Source: Azotobacter paspali (GTDB lineage: Bacteria > Pseudomonadota > Gammaproteobacteria > Pseudomonadales > Pseudomonadaceae). Taken from it: a stretch of DNA of 64,000 nt. The stretch lies in the NCBI RefSeq assembly GCF_042434745.1, contig NZ_JBHLSS010000009.1; one strand, given 5' to 3'. The notes beneath the pieces are model-generated. The model did not search any database. It saw nothing but the letters and a program-made list of their open reading frames with translations, and had not been told where the DNA came from. A program made the translations under genes and the position numbers. This document shows, one piece after another, positions 35,059 to 43,800 of the stretch; within the stretch, counting starts at the first letter, position 1; the number at the start of each line of letters is the position of its first letter.

Positions 35059-35415
35059 ATGAGCCTGCCATCCGGTCCGGGATCGTGTAACGGCATCCTG
35101 CCCCTGTCGATCAAGGACAAGTCGGTCCTTTACAGCTCCTACATGCCCTTTCTCAAGAATGGCGGCCTGTTCATCCCTACCGACAAGAGCTACAGGCTCG
35201 GCGACGAAATCTTCCTGCTGCTCAGCCTGATGGACGAGCCGGAGAAGATCCCGGTCGCCGGCAAGGTCGTCTGGATCACCCCGCCCGGTGCTCAGGACAA
35301 CCGTGCCGCCGGGATCGGCGTGCAGTTCGGCGACGGCGACAAGCTGGCCCGCGACAGGATCGAAACCTACCTGGCCGGCGCCCTGAAGTCGGACCACCCA
35401 ACCCATACGATGTGA
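35059..35415 (+). CDS. pilZ: Type IV pilus biogenesis protein PilZ
   Basis: 118-residue founding-type PilZ domain needed for type IV pilus assembly; in P. aeruginosa/Xanthomonas it works through PilB and FimX. The sequence reads NGILPLSIKDKSVLYSSYMP, GGLFIPTDKSYRLGDEIF, PVAGKVVWITPPGA, GIGVQF. The c-di-GMP-binding RxxxR and D/NxSxxG motifs are absent, as expected for this subgroup. It is placed between holB and tatD, the remembered P. aeruginosa order. ATG 35059 matches the homologue start MSLP. Confidence 0.93.
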   Translation: MSLPSGPGSCNGILPLSIKDKSVLYSSYMPFLKNGGLFIPTDKSYRLGDEIFLLLSLMDEPEKIPVAGKVVWITPPGAQDNRAAGIGVQFGDGDKLARDRIETYLAGALKSDHPTHTM

Positions 35416-35420
35416 TTCCC

Positions 35421-36206
35421 ATGCTGGTCGATTCCCACTGTCATCTCGATCGTCTCGATCTCGCCGCCCATGGCGGTTCCCTGGAGGCCGCGCTGGAGGC
35501 GGCGCGTGCCCGGGGGGTCGGACATTTTCTGTGTATCGGCGTGAGCGCGGACAACGCGGCCGCGGTCAAGGCGCTGGCCGAGCGTTATGCCGACGTGGAT
35601 TGCGCGGTCGGGGTGCATCCGCTGGATGTCGAGCCCGATGCCGTGCCCGCCCTCGATTGGCTGATCGGCGAACTCGCCCATCCGAGGGTGGTCGCCATCG
35701 GCGAAACCGGGCTGGACTATCACTACCGGCCGGAGGCCGCCGCCTTGCAGCAACAGGCCTTTCGCCTGCACCTGGAGGCCGCGCGCCTGACCGGCAAGCC
35801 GCTCGTCGTGCACACCCGCGCGGCGCGCGCCGATACCCTGCGGCTGCTGCGCGAAGCGGCGTTGTCGCAGGGCGGCGTGCTGCACTGCTTCATCGAAGAC
35901 TGGGAGATGGCCCGCGCGGCGCTGGATCTCGGCTTCTATATTTCGCTGTCCGGCATCGTCACCTTCCGTAATGCCGAGGCCCTGCGCGAAGTGGCCCGGC
36001 AGGTGCCGGCGGACCGCCTGCTGGTGGAGACCGACGCGCCTTACCTGGCGCCGGCTCCCCATCGGGGCAAGCCCAACCTGCCGCAATACGTGCGCGAGGT
36101 TGCGGAGTTTCTCGCCGAGCTGCGGGGCGTTCCCTTCGAAACGCTGGCCGAACAGACCACCGCTAACTTTCACCGCCTGTTTCCGTTGGCACGGGTCGCC
36201 CGCTGA
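35421..36206 (+). CDS. TatD-family deoxyribonuclease
   Basis: Metal-dependent hydrolase of the TatD family (YcfH-like). 261 residues with the TIM-barrel metal ligands: DSHCHLDRLD at the N-terminus, IGETGLDYHYRP, PLVVHTRAA, LHCFIEDWEMA and LVETDAPYLAP. ATG 35421 fits homologues that open MLVDSHCH; GTG 35412 is an alternative. Last gene of the pabC-to-tatD run. Confidence 0.92.
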   Translation: MLVDSHCHLDRLDLAAHGGSLEAALEAARARGVGHFLCIGVSADNAAAVKALAERYADVDCAVGVHPLDVEPDAVPALDWLIGELAHPRVVAIGETGLDYHYRPEAAALQQQAFRLHLEAARLTGKPLVVHTRAARADTLRLLREAALSQGGVLHCFIEDWEMARAALDLGFYISLSGIVTFRNAEALREVARQVPADRLLVETDAPYLAPAPHRGKPNLPQYVREVAEFLAELRGVPFETLAEQTTANFHRLFPLARVAR

Positions 36207-36221
36207 TACTTTCCGCCACGC

Positions 36222-36257
36222 AAAAAAAACCCGGAGTCTGGGGGAGGAAACCGGGTT
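36222..36257 (-). terminator. Rho-independent terminator of the small RNA
   Basis: On the minus strand AACCCGG (36257-36251), a C-rich loop, CCGGGTT and an eight-T run ending at 36222. No T-run follows on the + strand, so it belongs to the minus-strand RNA and not to tatD. Confidence 0.8.
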
Positions 36258-36366
36258 AAAAGCGTTAGGAGTAAGCGAAGGCATGCATTCCTCGAATGCC
36301 TTCGGCTGGCCTGGCATCGGGGGAAATGCCATGTCAGTAGAGGAAGTATCGTCGCGGATCGGCTCC
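36222..36366 (-). ncRNA. rgsA: Probable small RNA RgsA
   Basis: The gap 36207-36548 holds no protein gene but shows a complete small-RNA unit on the minus strand: a sigma-S-like -10, CATACT (36377-36372), then two stem-loops (GGCAT arms 36312-36317/36326-36331; CGAAGGC/GCCTTCG arms 36276-36304), then a CCCGG/CCGGG hairpin followed by eight T. From memory, RgsA (P16), a sigma-S-dependent sRNA, lies beside the tatD-like gene in P. aeruginosa. Length ~145 nt. The position and architecture support the name; the sequence match was not checked. Confidence 0.75.
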
Positions 36367-36371
36367 AGTCC

Positions 36372-36377
36372 AGTATG
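36372..36377 (-). promoter_or_regulatory. Sigma-S-like -10 element of rgsA
   Basis: Minus-strand CATACT preceded by GCG, with no -35 consensus 17 nt upstream (AACCGT); upstream is an AT-rich imperfect palindrome, GTTTATTTTTTAAAC. Predicted start ~36365. Confidence 0.5.
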
Positions 36378-36462
36378 CGCTGTTTATTTTTTAAACGGTT
36401 TTGGAATACCTCCGCCGCTGCTGAGTACCGGGGATCCGTTTCGGCGCGCTGTGTCGTCGCTC

Positions 36463-36480
36463 GTCGTTCGTTCGAACGAC
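36463..36480. repeat. Perfect 8-bp palindrome upstream of rgsA
   Basis: GTCGTTCG-TT-CGAACGAC, between the rgsA promoter and the end of the aminotransferase gene. It could be a weak hairpin terminator for that gene or a protein-binding site; no T-run follows. Confidence 0.45.
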
Positions 36481-36548
36481 CAGGCGTCGCTCCCCGCGCC
36501 TGGCTCCATGCGAAAACAGGCGCGGCTGCGGGAAGCAGTGTCGGCAGG

Positions 36549-37682
36549 CTAATCGGATGCCAGTTGGCGCAGGACCGCGAGGGTTTCGTCGAGCACTACG
36601 GTCGGCGTGTAGAAATGCGGCGACAGGCGGATTCCGCCGCCACGCTGGGCGCAGACGATCTGCTCGTGTTTGAGGCGCTCGAACAACTGCTGGTTGTCCC
36701 AGCCGTCGAGTGCGAAGGTCAGGATGCCGGCGCGCCGCTCGGGATCGCGCGGGCTGCGCAGGCGCAGGCCGGGAATCCGCAGGAGGCCTTCTTCGAGCCA
36801 GGCCACCCGTTCGCGCAGTCCCTGGGCGACCGCGGCCATGCCGACCTGCTCCAGCAGCGACAAGCTGCTTTCCAGTGCCACGGCGCCGAGCATGTTCGGG
36901 CTGCCGCATTCGAAGCGCCGGGCGGTGCGCGCCGGTTCCCAGTCCAGGCGGTCGTAGTCGCCAGCGTTCTCCAGCATGTGCCAGCCGTATTCGTGCAGCT
37001 TGAGCCGTTCGCGCAGGTCGCTGCGGCAGTAGAACACGCCGAGCCCCTCCGGGCCGAGCATCCACTTGTGTCCGTCGGCCATGGCGAAGGCGCAGTCGCA
37101 GGCGCGCACGTCGAAGGGCAGGGCGCCGAGCTGCTGGATAGCGTCGACGCAGAGCAGCACGCCGAGCTGCCGGCAACCCTGGCCGAGCCGCTGCAGATCC
37201 AGGCGCAGGCCACTGGCGTATTGCACGGCGCTGATCGACAGCAGGCGCGTGCGCGGGCCGCAAGCCGCCAAAAGATCGGCTTCCGGATCGGCCCCCTTGA
37301 GGCCGACCGTGACGATCTCGACGCCCTGGGGTTTGAGCGCCTCCCAGACGATGCGGTTGGAGGGGAACTCCTCGTCGCTGATGACGATCCGCTCGCCGGC
37401 CTGCCAGTCCAGGCCGAAGGCGACGAAGGACAGGGCTTCCGAAGTATTCTTGACCAGGGCTATGTCCGCTGTGGTCGGTGCGTTGAGCAGGCGCATCAGG
37501 CGTTCGCGCAGGCGCCGTTCGATGCCCAGCCAGCGGGGGTAATCGCGCGCACCGATGTGCACGTTTTGCTCGGCGAAGGCGCTCACCGCCTTGCCGGCCC
37601 GCATCGGCCAGGGAGCGACGGCGGCGTGGTTGAGGTAGCGCAGCCCGGCCAGCTGCGGAAATTCGTCGTGGATGGCATGCAT
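36549..37682 (-). CDS. Class V aminotransferase-fold PLP enzyme
   Basis: 377-residue fold-type I PLP enzyme of the class V (NifS/CsdA/IscS-like or isopenicillin-epimerase-like) family. The PLP lysine is in MADGHKWMLGPEGLGVFY; other family blocks are YLNHAAVAPWP, VKNTSEALSFVAFGL, DEEFPSNRIVWE, SAVQYASGLRLDL, CVDAIQQLGALPFDV and FECGSPNMLG. It lacks a conspicuous desulfurase Cys loop, so it is not a clear cysteine desulfurase; the substrate is unknown. ATG 37682 has AAGGAG 8 nt upstream. The stop is ~180 nt before the rgsA promoter on the same strand. Confidence 0.85.
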   Translation of the reverse strand: MHAIHDEFPQLAGLRYLNHAAVAPWPMRAGKAVSAFAEQNVHIGARDYPRWLGIERRLRERLMRLLNAPTTADIALVKNTSEALSFVAFGLDWQAGERIVISDEEFPSNRIVWEALKPQGVEIVTVGLKGADPEADLLAACGPRTRLLSISAVQYASGLRLDLQRLGQGCRQLGVLLCVDAIQQLGALPFDVRACDCAFAMADGHKWMLGPEGLGVFYCRSDLRERLKLHEYGWHMLENAGDYDRLDWEPARTARRFECGSPNMLGAVALESSLSLLEQVGMAAVAQGLRERVAWLEEGLLRIPGLRLRSPRDPERRAGILTFALDGWDNQQLFERLKHEQIVCAQRGGGIRLSPHFYTPTVVLDETLAVLRQLASD

Positions 37683-37768
37683 GGGCTTGCTCCTTACGAT
37701 CTTGCAATTATGGTGTCAGGCATCATATTCCACTTGAAGTCACTGTCCTGCCGGGCGAAGGAGAAGCC

Positions 37769-38335
37769 ATGAGCGATCCAGGCAAGGCCGACGAACTGTT
37801 GGCGCAGATTCCCGAGGGCGGCCGCAAGGGGCTGCCTCCCGTGCACCTGTGGAATCCGCCGTTCTGCGGTGACATCGACATGCGCATCGCCCGCGACGGC
37901 AGTTGGTTCTACATGGGCACCCCGATCGGGCGTAAGGCTTTGGTCCGGCTGTTTTCCGGCATCCTGCGCCGTGACGGCGACCAGTATTTCCTGGTGACCC
38001 CGGTGGAGAGGGTCGGTATCCGGGTCGACGACGCGCCCTTCGTCGCCGTCTCCCTGCAGGTCGAGGGCCGTGGCGAGGATCAATTGCTGCGCTTCACCAC
38101 TCAGGTCGGCGACGAGGTCGAGGCGGGCGCCGAGCACCCGCTGCGGGTCGCGCTCGACCCCGAGACCCAGGAGCCCGCGCCCTACCTGCTGGTACGCGCC
38201 AACCTGGAGGCGCTGATCCACCGCAACGTCTTCTACCAACTGGTCGAACTGGCCGAGCCGCGGCTGATCGACGGACGCACCTGGCTAGGCGTGTGGAGTC
38301 GCGGCGCCTTCTTCCCCCTCGGTCCGCGAGATTGA
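37769..38335 (+). CDS. DUF1285 conserved protein
   Basis: 188-residue member of DUF1285, function unknown. Typical sequence: LPPVHLWNPPFCGDIDMRIARDGSW-like opening, GTPIGRKALVRLFSGILRRDGD, YFLVTPVERVGIRVDDAPF, LIHRNVFYQLVELAE and WSRGAFFPLG at the end. No signal peptide or membrane segment. It is divergent from the aminotransferase gene; GAAGGAG precedes the ATG. Confidence 0.85.
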   Translation: MSDPGKADELLAQIPEGGRKGLPPVHLWNPPFCGDIDMRIARDGSWFYMGTPIGRKALVRLFSGILRRDGDQYFLVTPVERVGIRVDDAPFVAVSLQVEGRGEDQLLRFTTQVGDEVEAGAEHPLRVALDPETQEPAPYLLVRANLEALIHRNVFYQLVELAEPRLIDGRTWLGVWSRGAFFPLGPRD

Positions 38336-38499
38336 AGCGCAGCGGGACGGGACAAAGCCCCGCTCCTCGCCACTTCCCGGGTGCCCCCGAAAAAAATCGC
38401 CGAGTTCCTGATCGCCGGGCGCAATCCGACGCTGGAGGCGCCCGCCGCCCGCCAGGCGCGGACCATTGCTGCCGGGAAAATCTACGGCACCGCGGCGCG

Positions 38500-39211
38500 G
38501 CGACTTCACCGATCTACCAGAAGATCACCATCGCCGGCCCCAACGGCCGCTTCGACGGCACGGCGGATTCCGACGAGTTCCTCTTCCTCGGCGGCGACTA
38601 CGCGCTGGGCAAGAACTTGACCCTGAGCTACCGGCATGCCCGGCTGGACGAGATCTACCAGCAGAACTACCTGGGCGCGATCCACCAGTTCAAGTGGGGC
38701 GGGGGGAATTCAAGACCGACTTCCGCTGGCTGCTCAGCGACGAGGAGGGGGAGGGCCAACCAATACGTTGGTCTGAACTTCGGCTACAAGCTGGGCGGGC
38801 ACCGGCTGACGGTAGGCAAGGCATTGTCCAGCGGCGACTCGGCGATGCCCTACATCGCCGGTTCGGAGCCGCACCTGATCTCCGAATACGCGATCAGCTC
38901 GGAATTTCTCAGCGCCGACGAACACTTCCGGCACGTGCGCTACGAATACGACTTCGCGGCGGTGAGGCTGCCGGGGCTGATCGGCGTGGCGCGTTTCATG
39001 AAGGGGACCAACATCGACCTGCCGGAACGCTACGGCGGTCGGACCAGGAAGAGACCGAGCGCTACCTGGACCTGTCCTACGTGGTGCAGTCGGGCTTGCT
39101 GAAGAGCCTGGCGTTGCGCCTGCGCAATTCGCGCTACCAGAACAGCTTCGCGCCGAACGCAACGACAACGAGACGCGGATCAACGTCGATTACACCTGGA
39201 TACTCTGGTGA
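38500..39211 (+). pseudogene. OprD-family porin pseudogene, C-terminal half with frameshifts
   Basis: Fragments in several frames reconstruct the C-terminal half of an OprD-type specific porin: DEFLFLGGDYALGKNLTLSY, HARLDEIYQQNYLGAIHQFKWGG, then (other frame) EFKTDFRWLLSDEEGEGQ, back to NQYVGLNFGYKLGGHRLTVGKAL and VRYEYDFAAVRLPGLIGVARF, then another frame RYLDLSYVVQSGLLKSLALRLRNSRY, and finally NETRINVDYTWILW before TGA. Frame changes lie near 38700, 38755, 39045 and 39158. The N-terminal half and signal peptide are missing. The 150 bases before it (38380-38500) code in one frame for an unrecognised fragment (IAEFLIAGRNPTLEAPAARQ). Confidence 0.8.
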
Positions 39212-39255
39212 CGGCGGGAAGATCCGAGGCTCCCGCGGAGCCTCGATGGTCGCGC

Positions 39256-40908
39256 TTACATGTTGGGGTAGTTGGGACCGCCGGCGCCTTCCGGGGCCAC
39301 CCAGGTGATGTTCTGCGCCGGGTCCTTGATGTCGCAGGTCTTGCAGTGCACGCAGTTCTGCGCGTTGATCTGGAAGCGCGGGCTGCCGTCGTCCTGGCTC
39401 ACTACCTCGTAGACGCCGGCCGGGCAGTAGCGCTGCGCTGGCTCGTCGTACAGGGGCAGGTTGCGGGTGATCGGGATGCTCGGATCGGCCAGGCGCAGGT
39501 GGCAGGGCTGGTCTTCCTCATGGTTGGTGTTGGAGAGGAATACCGAGCTGAGCTTGTCGAAACTGAGCTTGCCGTCCGGCTTGGGATAGTCGATCCGCTT
39601 CGATTCGGAGGCCAGCTTCAGGCAGGCGTGGTCCGGGTTGTCGTCGTGCAGGGTGAACGGGATCTTGCCGCCGAACAGGTTCTGGTCGATGAAATTGAAG
39701 GCCCCGCCGACCAGCGCGCCGAACTTGTGGATGGCGGCGCCGAAGTTGCGGCTACAAAACAATTCGTCGTACAGCCAACTGGACTTGAACGACTCGACGT
39801 AGCCGTTCAGTTCGTCGCCGCCCTGGCTGCCGCCGGCGAGGGCGGCGAGGACCGCATCGGCGGCCAGCATGCCGGACTTCATGGCAGTGTGGCTGCCCTT
39901 GATCTTGGCGAAGTTCAGGGTGCCCAGGTCGCAGCCGATCAGCGCGCCACCGGGGAAGACCATCTTCGGCAGCGAATTCAGGCCACCCTTGCAGATGGCA
40001 CGAGCGCCGTAAGCCACCCGCTTGCCGCCTTCCAGGTAGCGGGCGATCGCCGGGTGGTGCTTGTAGCGCTGGAACTCGTCGAAGGGCGACAGGAAGGGAT
40101 TGCTATAGGACAGGTCGACGATCAGACCGACCACCACCTGGCCGTTCTCCAGGTGATAAAGGAAGGAGCCACCCGGGTTGTTGTCATCCAGCGGCCAGCC
40201 GGCGGTGTGCACCACCAGGCCCTGCTCGTGGCGGGCCGGCTCGACGTCCCAGATTTCCTTGATGCCGATGCCGTAGTGCTGGACATCGGCCTGGTCGTCC
40301 AGCCGGTAGCGGGCGATCAGTTGCTTGCCGATGTGGCCGCGGCAACCTTCTGCGAACAGGGTGTACTTGCCGCGCAGTTCCATGCCGGGGGTATAGCTGT
40401 CCTTAGGTCTGCCTTCGCGGTCGACGCCTAGGTCGCCGGTGACGATGCCTCGCACCGTGCCGCCGTCGTCGATCAGCGCCTCCTGGGCGGCGAAGCCCGG
40501 ATAGATTTCCACACCCAGGGCTTCGGCCTGCTGGGCTAGCCAGCGGCACAGGTTGCCCAGGGAGATGATATAGTTGCCCTCGTTGTGCATGGTCCGGGGC
40601 ACGAGGAAATCCGGCAACCTGATGGCCTTTTCGGCGCTCCTGAACAGATAGATGTCGTCGCGCTTGACCGGGGTGTTCAGCGGAGCGCCCAGCTCCTTCC
40701 AGTCCGGGAAGAGTTCGTTCAGGGCTCGCGGTTCGAAGACGGCGCCGGAGAGAATGTGAGCGCCGACCTCGGAACCCTTCTCGACCACGCACACGCTGAT
40801 CTCCTGGCCGGATTCGGCGGCCTGCTGCTTCAGTCGGCAGGCGGCCGACAGACCGGCGGGACCGGCGCCGACGATGACGACGTCGAATTCCATGTATTCG
40901 CGTTCCAC
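39256..40908 (-). CDS. Electron transfer flavoprotein-ubiquinone oxidoreductase
   Basis: Passes electrons from reduced ETF to ubiquinone at the inner membrane. 550 residues: FAD motif VVIVGAGPAGLSAACRL (~9-25), GVEIYPGFAAQEAL, AEGCRGHIGKQL, AICKGGLNSLPKMVFPGGALIGCDLGTLN (membrane/quinone region), and the [4Fe-4S] ligands in QRYCPAGVYE and NCVHCKTCDIKDP. It ends GGPNYPNM. The start is GTG 40908 with AGGAGA 6 nt upstream. It is divergent from etfBA, with a 290-base shared upstream region. Confidence 0.95.
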   Translation of the reverse strand: MEREYMEFDVVIVGAGPAGLSAACRLKQQAAESGQEISVCVVEKGSEVGAHILSGAVFEPRALNELFPDWKELGAPLNTPVKRDDIYLFRSAEKAIRLPDFLVPRTMHNEGNYIISLGNLCRWLAQQAEALGVEIYPGFAAQEALIDDGGTVRGIVTGDLGVDREGRPKDSYTPGMELRGKYTLFAEGCRGHIGKQLIARYRLDDQADVQHYGIGIKEIWDVEPARHEQGLVVHTAGWPLDDNNPGGSFLYHLENGQVVVGLIVDLSYSNPFLSPFDEFQRYKHHPAIARYLEGGKRVAYGARAICKGGLNSLPKMVFPGGALIGCDLGTLNFAKIKGSHTAMKSGMLAADAVLAALAGGSQGGDELNGYVESFKSSWLYDELFCSRNFGAAIHKFGALVGGAFNFIDQNLFGGKIPFTLHDDNPDHACLKLASESKRIDYPKPDGKLSFDKLSSVFLSNTNHEEDQPCHLRLADPSIPITRNLPLYDEPAQRYCPAGVYEVVSQDDGSPRFQINAQNCVHCKTCDIKDPAQNITWVAPEGAGGPNYPNM

Positions 40909-41198
40909 AAACTATCTCCTGATCGGGGCTCTCTTCGCATGTTCCCTGGTGAGGGCCGGGCATTATATATCCGGCCCCAGCGTCCGAACCAATGCGAAGA
41001 CGGAAACGCACTGCCCCCGAGGCGCCTGCCGGAGCCCCGGAAAGCCGGGCCTGCCTCGGTTGACCGAGAGGTGGCCTGCCGTCAAGATACGGGCATTTTT
41101 ATGCACGCCGCAGGGGGCTGACGTCGGCTCCGGCCGTCAACCACAGGCCATTGCTTGCCTTGGCGACATTTCATTTACCGGAGAGTAACGAGGAATCC

Positions 41199-41948
41199 AT
41201 GAAGGTTCTTGTAGCTGTCAAACGAGTGGTTGACTACAACGTCAAGGTGCGGGTGAAGCCCGACCAGAGCGGCGTCGACCTGGCCAACGTCAAGATGTCG
41301 ATGAACCCCTTCTGCGAGATCGCCGTGGAGGAAGCCGTGCGCCTGAAGGAGCGCGGCATCGCCAGCGAGATCGTCGCCGTGTCCGTCGGCCCGGCCGCCG
41401 CCCAGGAACAGTTGCGCACCGCCCTGGCTCTCGGCGCCGATCGCGCCATCCTGGTCGAGACCGACGAGGAGCTGGGTTCGCTGGCGGTGGCCAAGCTGCT
41501 GAAAGCCGTGGTCGACAAGGAGCAGCCGCAACTGGTCATCACCGGCAAGCAGGCGATCGACAGCGACAACAACCAGACCGGGCAGATGCTCGCCGCGCTG
41601 ACCGGCTACGCCCAGGGCACTTTCGCTTCCAAGGTCGAGCAGGCCGGCGACAAGCTCAAGGTCACCCGCGAGATCGACGGCGGTTTGCAGACCCTGGAAC
41701 TGAGCCTGCCGGCCATTGTCACCACCGACCTGCGCCTGAACGAGCCGCGCTACGCCTCGCTGCCGAACATCATGAAGGCCAAGAAGAAGCCGCTGGAGAC
41801 GGTGAAGCCGGCGGAGCTGGGCGTGTCCATGGCCTCGAACCTCAAGGTGCTCAAGGTCGAGGCGCCGGCCGAACGTCAGGCCGGCATCAAGGTGGGCTCG
41901 GTGGCGGAACTGGTGGAAAAGCTGAAGAACGAAGCGAAGGTGATCTGA
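41199..41948 (+). CDS. etfB: Electron transfer flavoprotein beta subunit
   Basis: AMP-binding subunit of ETF, which collects electrons from acyl-CoA and related dehydrogenases. 249 residues: MKVLVAVKRVVDYNVKVRVK, MNPFCEIAVEEAVRLKE, GADRAILVETDEEL, ITGKQAIDSDNNQTGQM, and the recognition-loop region TTDLRLNEPRYASLPNIMKAKKKP-like stretch. GAGG lies ahead of the ATG at 41199. etfA follows 1 nt after the stop. Confidence 0.96.
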   Translation: MKVLVAVKRVVDYNVKVRVKPDQSGVDLANVKMSMNPFCEIAVEEAVRLKERGIASEIVAVSVGPAAAQEQLRTALALGADRAILVETDEELGSLAVAKLLKAVVDKEQPQLVITGKQAIDSDNNQTGQMLAALTGYAQGTFASKVEQAGDKLKVTREIDGGLQTLELSLPAIVTTDLRLNEPRYASLPNIMKAKKKPLETVKPAELGVSMASNLKVLKVEAPAERQAGIKVGSVAELVEKLKNEAKVI

Positions 41949-41949
41949 G

Positions 41950-42879
41950 ATGGCGACCCTGGTAATAGCCGAACACGACAACGCCGCCCTGGCCGTCGCG
42001 ACCCTCAACACCGTCGCCGCTGCGCAACAGATCGGCGGCGACATCCATGTACTGGTCGCCGGACAGGGCTGCGCCGCCGTCGCCGCAGCCGCGGCGAAGA
42101 TCGCCGGCGTGAGCAAGGTGCTGGTCGCCGACGACGCGGCCTACGGCCACCTGCTGGCGGAGAACGTCGCGCCGCTGATCGCCGGCCTGGCGAAAGGCTA
42201 CAGCCACGTCCTGGCGCCGGCCTCGACCAACGGCAAGAACTACCTGCCGCGAGTGGCGGCCCTGCTCGACGTCGAGCAGATTTCCGAAATCGTCGCGGTG
42301 GAAAGCCCTGACACCTTCAAGCGGCCAATCTATGCGGGCAACGCCATCGCTACGGTGCAATCGAGCGCGCCGATCAAGGTGATCAGCGTGCGTGCCACGG
42401 CTTTCGACCCGGCGGCGAGCGAGGGTGGCAACGCGGCCATCGAGGCGCTGAGCGGCACGGGCGATGCCGGCAAGTCGAGTTTCGTCGGCGAGGAAATCGC
42501 CAAGTCGGACCGTCCGGAACTGACCTCGGCGCGGGTGGTGATTTCCGGCGGACGGGGGATGCAGAGCGGCGACAACTTCAAGCTGCTCTACGCCCTGGCC
42601 GACAAGCTGGGCGCGGCGGTAGGCGCCTCGCGGGCGGCGGTGGACGCGGGTTTTGCACCGAACGACATGCAGGTGGGGCAGACCGGGAAGATCGTGGCGC
42701 CGGACCTGTACGTGGCGGTAGGCATCAGCGGGGCGATCCAGCACCTGGCCGGGATGAAAGACTCGAAGGTGATCGTGGCGATCAACAAGGACCCGGAGGC
42801 GCCGATCTTCCAGGTCGCCGACTACGGTCTGGTGGCGGATCTGTTCGAAGTTTTGCCGGAGTTGGAAAAGCAGCTCTGA
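41950..42879 (+). CDS. etfA: Electron transfer flavoprotein alpha subunit
   Basis: FAD-binding subunit of ETF. 309 residues: MATLVIAEHDNAALAVATLN, SKVLVADDAAYGHLLAENVAPLI, and the C-terminal FAD domain VVISGGRGMQSGDNFKLLYALADKLGAAVGASRAAVDAG, VGQTGKIVAPDLYVAVGISGAIQHLAGM, VAINKDPEAPIFQVADYGLV. It forms an operon with etfB and is followed by a hairpin. Confidence 0.96.
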   Translation: MATLVIAEHDNAALAVATLNTVAAAQQIGGDIHVLVAGQGCAAVAAAAAKIAGVSKVLVADDAAYGHLLAENVAPLIAGLAKGYSHVLAPASTNGKNYLPRVAALLDVEQISEIVAVESPDTFKRPIYAGNAIATVQSSAPIKVISVRATAFDPAASEGGNAAIEALSGTGDAGKSSFVGEEIAKSDRPELTSARVVISGGRGMQSGDNFKLLYALADKLGAAVGASRAAVDAGFAPNDMQVGQTGKIVAPDLYVAVGISGAIQHLAGMKDSKVIVAINKDPEAPIFQVADYGLVADLFEVLPELEKQL

Positions 42880-42900
42880 GCCGCTTTCCGGCCGGACCCG

Positions 42901-42923
42901 AAGCCCGCTCATCGAGCGGGCTT
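42901..42923 (+). terminator. Hairpin terminator after etfA
   Basis: AAGCCCGCTC (42901-42910) pairs perfectly with GAGCGGGCTT (42914-42923), loop ATC, then CTTG; 21 nt after the etfA stop. Confidence 0.75.
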
Positions 42924-42973
42924 CTTGCAACTGGGCCATAGTGGCCCCCATCCACGCTTTTCGCGGACCTCCC

Positions 42974-43789
42974 ATGCAGAATCGCTTTCTTCCCGCGCTG
43001 CTGGCATTGCTGGCCGGCTTGCTCTCGCCCGTGGCGGGCGCAACCGGTGCCTGCGAGCGGCTGGTCGCCACCGGCGATCCCGAGCAGCCTCCTTACCTTT
43101 GGCTCGATCCGCAGAATCACGGGCAAATGATCGGCGCCAGCGCCGACCTGCTCGAACTGCTGGCCAAGACGCTGGACCTGAAGATCGACCTGATCCGCTC
43201 GGGCTCCCGGCCAGCTGCCGAGCAGCACGTGGCGAGTGGCCGTATCGACTTGCTGCTGGGCAGCTTTCCCGGCGACGCCCGACGTGAGTCGCTGGACTTC
43301 ATCGAGCCCGCGCTCTTCGTGCAGTCCGTTGTGGCCTGGGTGCGCCGGGAACGGGCCTTTCCCTATGGCGGCTGGAGCGATTTGTATGCTCATCAAGGGG
43401 TGATCCAGGCCGGCGACCGTTTCACCCGCGGGTTCGATCCACTGTCCGCTACCTCCCTGCCGCTGAAGGAGGCGCCGACTCTGAACGAAGCCCTGCGGAT
43501 GCTGCGGCGAGGCGAGGTCGCCTATCTGCTCGGTGAATGGCAGGTTGTCCAGGCGGCTGCCGAGTCGTTGGATATGTTGGCGGAAATCCAGCCGCTGCCG
43601 CCGCTGCTCAGCGAGGGCCTGTACTTGGCGGTGGGGCGCGATTCCGCCTGCAACACGCCGGAGCTGCGTGCACGGCTGGCGGCCGGACTGACCGAACTGA
43701 ACGCCACCGGATTGGCGGGAAACCTGTTGCAACGTAATGCCGCGCGCTGGGTGGCGCAGGGCTTGCCGTCTCCATCCGTTGTCAAGTAG
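42974..43789 (+). CDS. Periplasmic solute-binding protein family 3
   Basis: 271 residues with a signal peptide (residues 1-24, FLPALLALLAGLLSPVAGA) and the SBP_bac_3 fold: ACERLVATGDPEQPPYLWLD, GASADLLELLAKTLDLKIDLI, and GRIDLLLGSFPGDARRESLDFIEPA. It is not beside any ABC permease. Instead it leads a three-gene run with two DUF4398 lipoproteins, which suggests an envelope sensing or structural role rather than uptake (inference). The ligand is unknown. Confidence 0.82.
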   Translation: MQNRFLPALLALLAGLLSPVAGATGACERLVATGDPEQPPYLWLDPQNHGQMIGASADLLELLAKTLDLKIDLIRSGSRPAAEQHVASGRIDLLLGSFPGDARRESLDFIEPALFVQSVVAWVRRERAFPYGGWSDLYAHQGVIQAGDRFTRGFDPLSATSLPLKEAPTLNEALRMLRRGEVAYLLGEWQVVQAAAESLDMLAEIQPLPPLLSEGLYLAVGRDSACNTPELRARLAAGLTELNATGLAGNLLQRNAARWVAQGLPSPSVVK

Positions 43790-43800
43790 GAAATCCATCC

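Noticed and set aside
36207..36262. CCCGG hairpin as the tatD terminator
   Set aside because: The T-run occurs only on the minus strand, so the hairpin belongs to the minus-strand small RNA.
39208..40431. A ~407-codon + strand frame opposite the ETF-quinone oxidoreductase gene
   Set aside because: The minus strand carries FAD and iron-sulfur motifs over its full length; the + frame is non-coding.
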